NCBI GenBank assembly: GCA_010027915.1
Contig: RGUG01000047.1
Location: 1 to 8,358 of the forward strand
Length of the DNA: 8,358 bases
Source: a bacterium
GTDB taxonomy: Bacteria > Margulisbacteria > Marinamargulisbacteria > SXXA01
Direction: 5' to 3'
The notes beneath the pieces were generated by a model that had not been told where the DNA came from, searched no databases, and saw only the letters and a program-made list of their open reading frames with translations. Both the position numbers and the translations under genes were made by a program. Positions 6,902-8,358 of this stretch are shown piece after piece. How positions within the stretch are numbered: position 1 is the stretch's first letter; each line of letters begins with the position of its first letter.

Positions 6902-8064
6902 GGGGGGAGCCGTCAGAGGGTCGATTTGGTCCATTTGGCGGCCGTTTTGTTCCGGACACGCTCTTTGCTGCCCTTGATACCCTAGAGGCAGTATTTCGTT
7001 CGGTGGTTCCCACGGTCTCGTTTCGTCGTGAGTACCGTCAGTTGTTATCTGATTTTGTGGGTCGCCCCACGCCGTTGCGGTATGCCCACCGCTTGTCTGG
7101 GGATACGGGGTACCATGTGTGGCTCAAGCGTGAAGACCTCTGTCATACGGGGGCCCACAAAATTAACAATGCATTGGGTCAGGCGTTGCTGGCCAAGCGA
7201 ATGGGTAAGGAACGGGTTATTGCCGAAACAGGGGCGGGCCAGCATGGGGTGGCCACGGCCACGGCTTGTGCATTGCTCGGATTGCGTTGTGTCATTTATA
7301 TGGGCGAAGAGGACATGGCCCGTCAGTCGCCGAATGTGTTTCGGATGCGTTATTTGGGTGCGGATGTGGTGCCCGTTACGTCGGGCTCTCGTACCTTAAA
7401 AGATGCCACCACCGAAGCCATTCGGGATTGGTTAAAAACGGTGGAGTCCTCTCATTATATTATCGGATCGGTGGTGGGCCCCCATCCCTACCCACTGATG
7501 GTTCGGACCTTCCAATCGATTATTGGCAGAGAAGCCCGGCGGCAGTTAACCAAAGTAGCGGGTCATTTGCCTCAGTATGTGGTGGCATGTGTGGGGGGCG
7601 GGTCGAATGCAATGGGTATTTTTCACTCCTTTGTTCCTTTTCATTCGGTTGCTTTGTTAGCCGTTGAGGCGGGTGGTCATGGGTTGGCATCGGGCGAACA
7701 TTCCGCCAGTTTGTGTCATGGGTCACCGGGGGTGTTGCATGGGGCATTGTCGTATCTGTTGCAAGACCAAGATGGGCAAGTGGCACTGGCCCATTCGGTA
7801 TCGGCAGGCTTGGATTACCCGGGGGTTGGTCCCGAATTGAGCTACTTAAAATCGATTGGCCGGCTAACAGCCTGTGCCGTCACCGATGACGAGGCCTTGG
7901 CGGCCAGTCGGTGGGTCAGTGTATCAGAAGGGATTATCCCCGCCCTCGAAACCTCTCATGCTTTTGCGGCATTGCGGACCTATCCGTTTCCATCTGGGGC
8001 CCATATTTTACTCAATGTGTCGGGCCGTGGCGACAAAGACCTAGGAACCTTGATGAATGCATAA
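6898..8064 (+). CDS. trpB: Tryptophan synthase beta chain
   Basis: PLP enzyme (fold type II) that condenses indole with L-serine to give L-tryptophan, working as an alpha2-beta2 complex with TrpA in the cytoplasm. The 388-residue product is near the family's usual ~395. It has the opening [10 protein letters not shown], the Schiff-base lysine K88 in HTGAHKIN (83-90), the catalytic glutamate E110 in ETGAGQHG, the phosphate-binding GGGSN (233-237), [12 protein letters not shown] (302-313), EGIIPALE (344-351) and SGRGDKD (375-381). It therefore looks fully active and belongs to the classical TrpB1 type. Its ATG overlaps the S1 stop by four bases (ATGA) and no Shine-Dalgarno site precedes it, so initiation is probably by ribosomes that have just finished the S1 gene. 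No trpE, D, C or F gene is seen upstream in this unit. Confidence 0.97.
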   Translation: MRGEPSEGRFGPFGGRFVPDTLFAALDTLEAVFRSVVPTVSFRREYRQLLSDFVGRPTPLRYAHRLSGDTGYHVWLKREDLCHTGAHKINNALGQALLAKRMGKERVIAETGAGQHGVATATACALLGLRCVIYMGEEDMARQSPNVFRMRYLGADVVPVTSGSRTLKDATTEAIRDWLKTVESSHYIIGSVVGPHPYPLMVRTFQSIIGREARRQLTKVAGHLPQYVVACVGGGSNAMGIFHSFVPFHSVALLAVEAGGHGLASGEHSASLCHGSPGVLHGALSYLLQDQDGQVALAHSVSAGLDYPGVGPELSYLKSIGRLTACAVTDDEALAASRWVSVSEGIIPALETSHAFAALRTYPFPSGAHILLNVSGRGDKDLGTLMNA

Positions 8065-8358
8065 ATACCCATTGGGCCCGGTGATACCGTATTTGACTTT
8101 GGGTGATCCGGATATCCCCACCTCGATCGATTTGGCCTGCCAAATGGTCAAGGCAGGGTGTCCGGTTATCGAAATGGGGGTTCCATTTTCGGACCCCATT
8201 GCGGATGGCCCTGTTATTCAGGCGTCGCACCAACGGGCCTTGAATGGGGTGCCAAGGCCGACCATGCCCTTTTTGTTTGAGGCATCCCGGGCGATTCGGT
8301 CGGTTGGTGGTTTCCCGGTGGCCATGTGCAGTGCCAATTTGGTGCTGCACCATGGGAT
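8057..8358 (+). CDS. trpA: Tryptophan synthase alpha chain, N-terminal part (3' end outside window)
   Basis: TrpA is a TIM-barrel lyase that splits indole-3-glycerol phosphate into glyceraldehyde-3-phosphate and indole, which it passes through a tunnel to TrpB. One hundred codons are visible with no stop. They show PYLTLGDPD (11-19), [18 protein letters not shown] (38-55) and ANLV (93-96). The catalytic residues E39 and D50 correspond to E49 and D60 of the Salmonella enzyme, so this protein starts ten residues later and lacks most of the usual first helix. The residue aligned with Tyr102 of Salmonella TrpA, which lines its active site, is Ser92 here. The ATG at 8057 overlaps the end of trpB by eight bases, with AGGA (8043-8046) ten bases before it as a modest ribosome binding site. 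No upstream in-frame start was evident that would restore the missing helix. Identity is secure. Confidence 0.95.
   Translation, partial: MHKYPLGPVIPYLTLGDPDIPTSIDLACQMVKAGCPVIEMGVPFSDPIADGPVIQASHQRALNGVPRPTMPFLFEASRAIRSVGGFPVAMCSANLVLHHG

Overview
The window is an ordinary-looking bacterial chromosomal segment of moderate GC with tightly packed protein genes. I see no tRNA or rRNA gene, no insertion sequence and no CRISPR array. The organism cannot be fixed from this stretch. The housekeeping proteins (RsmH, four-domain S1, TrpB, TrpA) are clearly bacterial but divergent in detail. rsmH sits outside the usual mraZ-rsmH-ftsL cluster, and an S1 gene runs directly into trpBA. This points to a lineage with rearranged housekeeping operons, possibly uncultivated. 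I would not name a phylum with confidence.

Layout, left to right. (1) Bases 1-690 (+): the C-terminal half of a GPH/MFS_2-type sugar:cation symporter, cut by the window edge. (2) Bases 782-3226 (-): an 814-residue protein with no obvious relative. By eye, its C-terminal half carries the residue pattern of a fold-type I pyridoxal-phosphate (aspartate aminotransferase superfamily) domain; its N-terminal ~410 residues are unassigned. (3) Bases 3227-3514: a 288-base gap with no supportable gene, presumably holding that gene's promoter. (4) Bases 3515-5376 (-): a two-gene overlapping unit, an inositol-monophosphatase-family phosphatase followed by rsmH. (5) Bases 5377-5674: a divergent promoter region. 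(6) Bases 5675-8358 (+): ribosomal protein S1, trpB and trpA joined by 4-base and 8-base overlaps. trpA runs off the right edge.

How the genes work together. The right-hand unit couples a translation protein (S1) to the last two enzymatic subunits of tryptophan synthesis. TrpA cleaves indole-3-glycerol phosphate, and TrpB condenses the released indole with serine. trpB has no Shine-Dalgarno site of its own and so probably depends on translation of the S1 gene. The central minus-strand unit pairs a small-molecule phosphatase with the 16S rRNA m4C1402 methyltransferase, again by coding overlap.

The most interesting item is the 814-residue protein. Its candidate catalytic lysine (K573), aspartate (D536), arginine (R581), asparagine (N500), aromatic (Y461/Y462) and carboxylate-binding arginine (R709) occur in the same order as in aspartate aminotransferase, several with nearly identical spacing. 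The protein is about twice the family's usual length.
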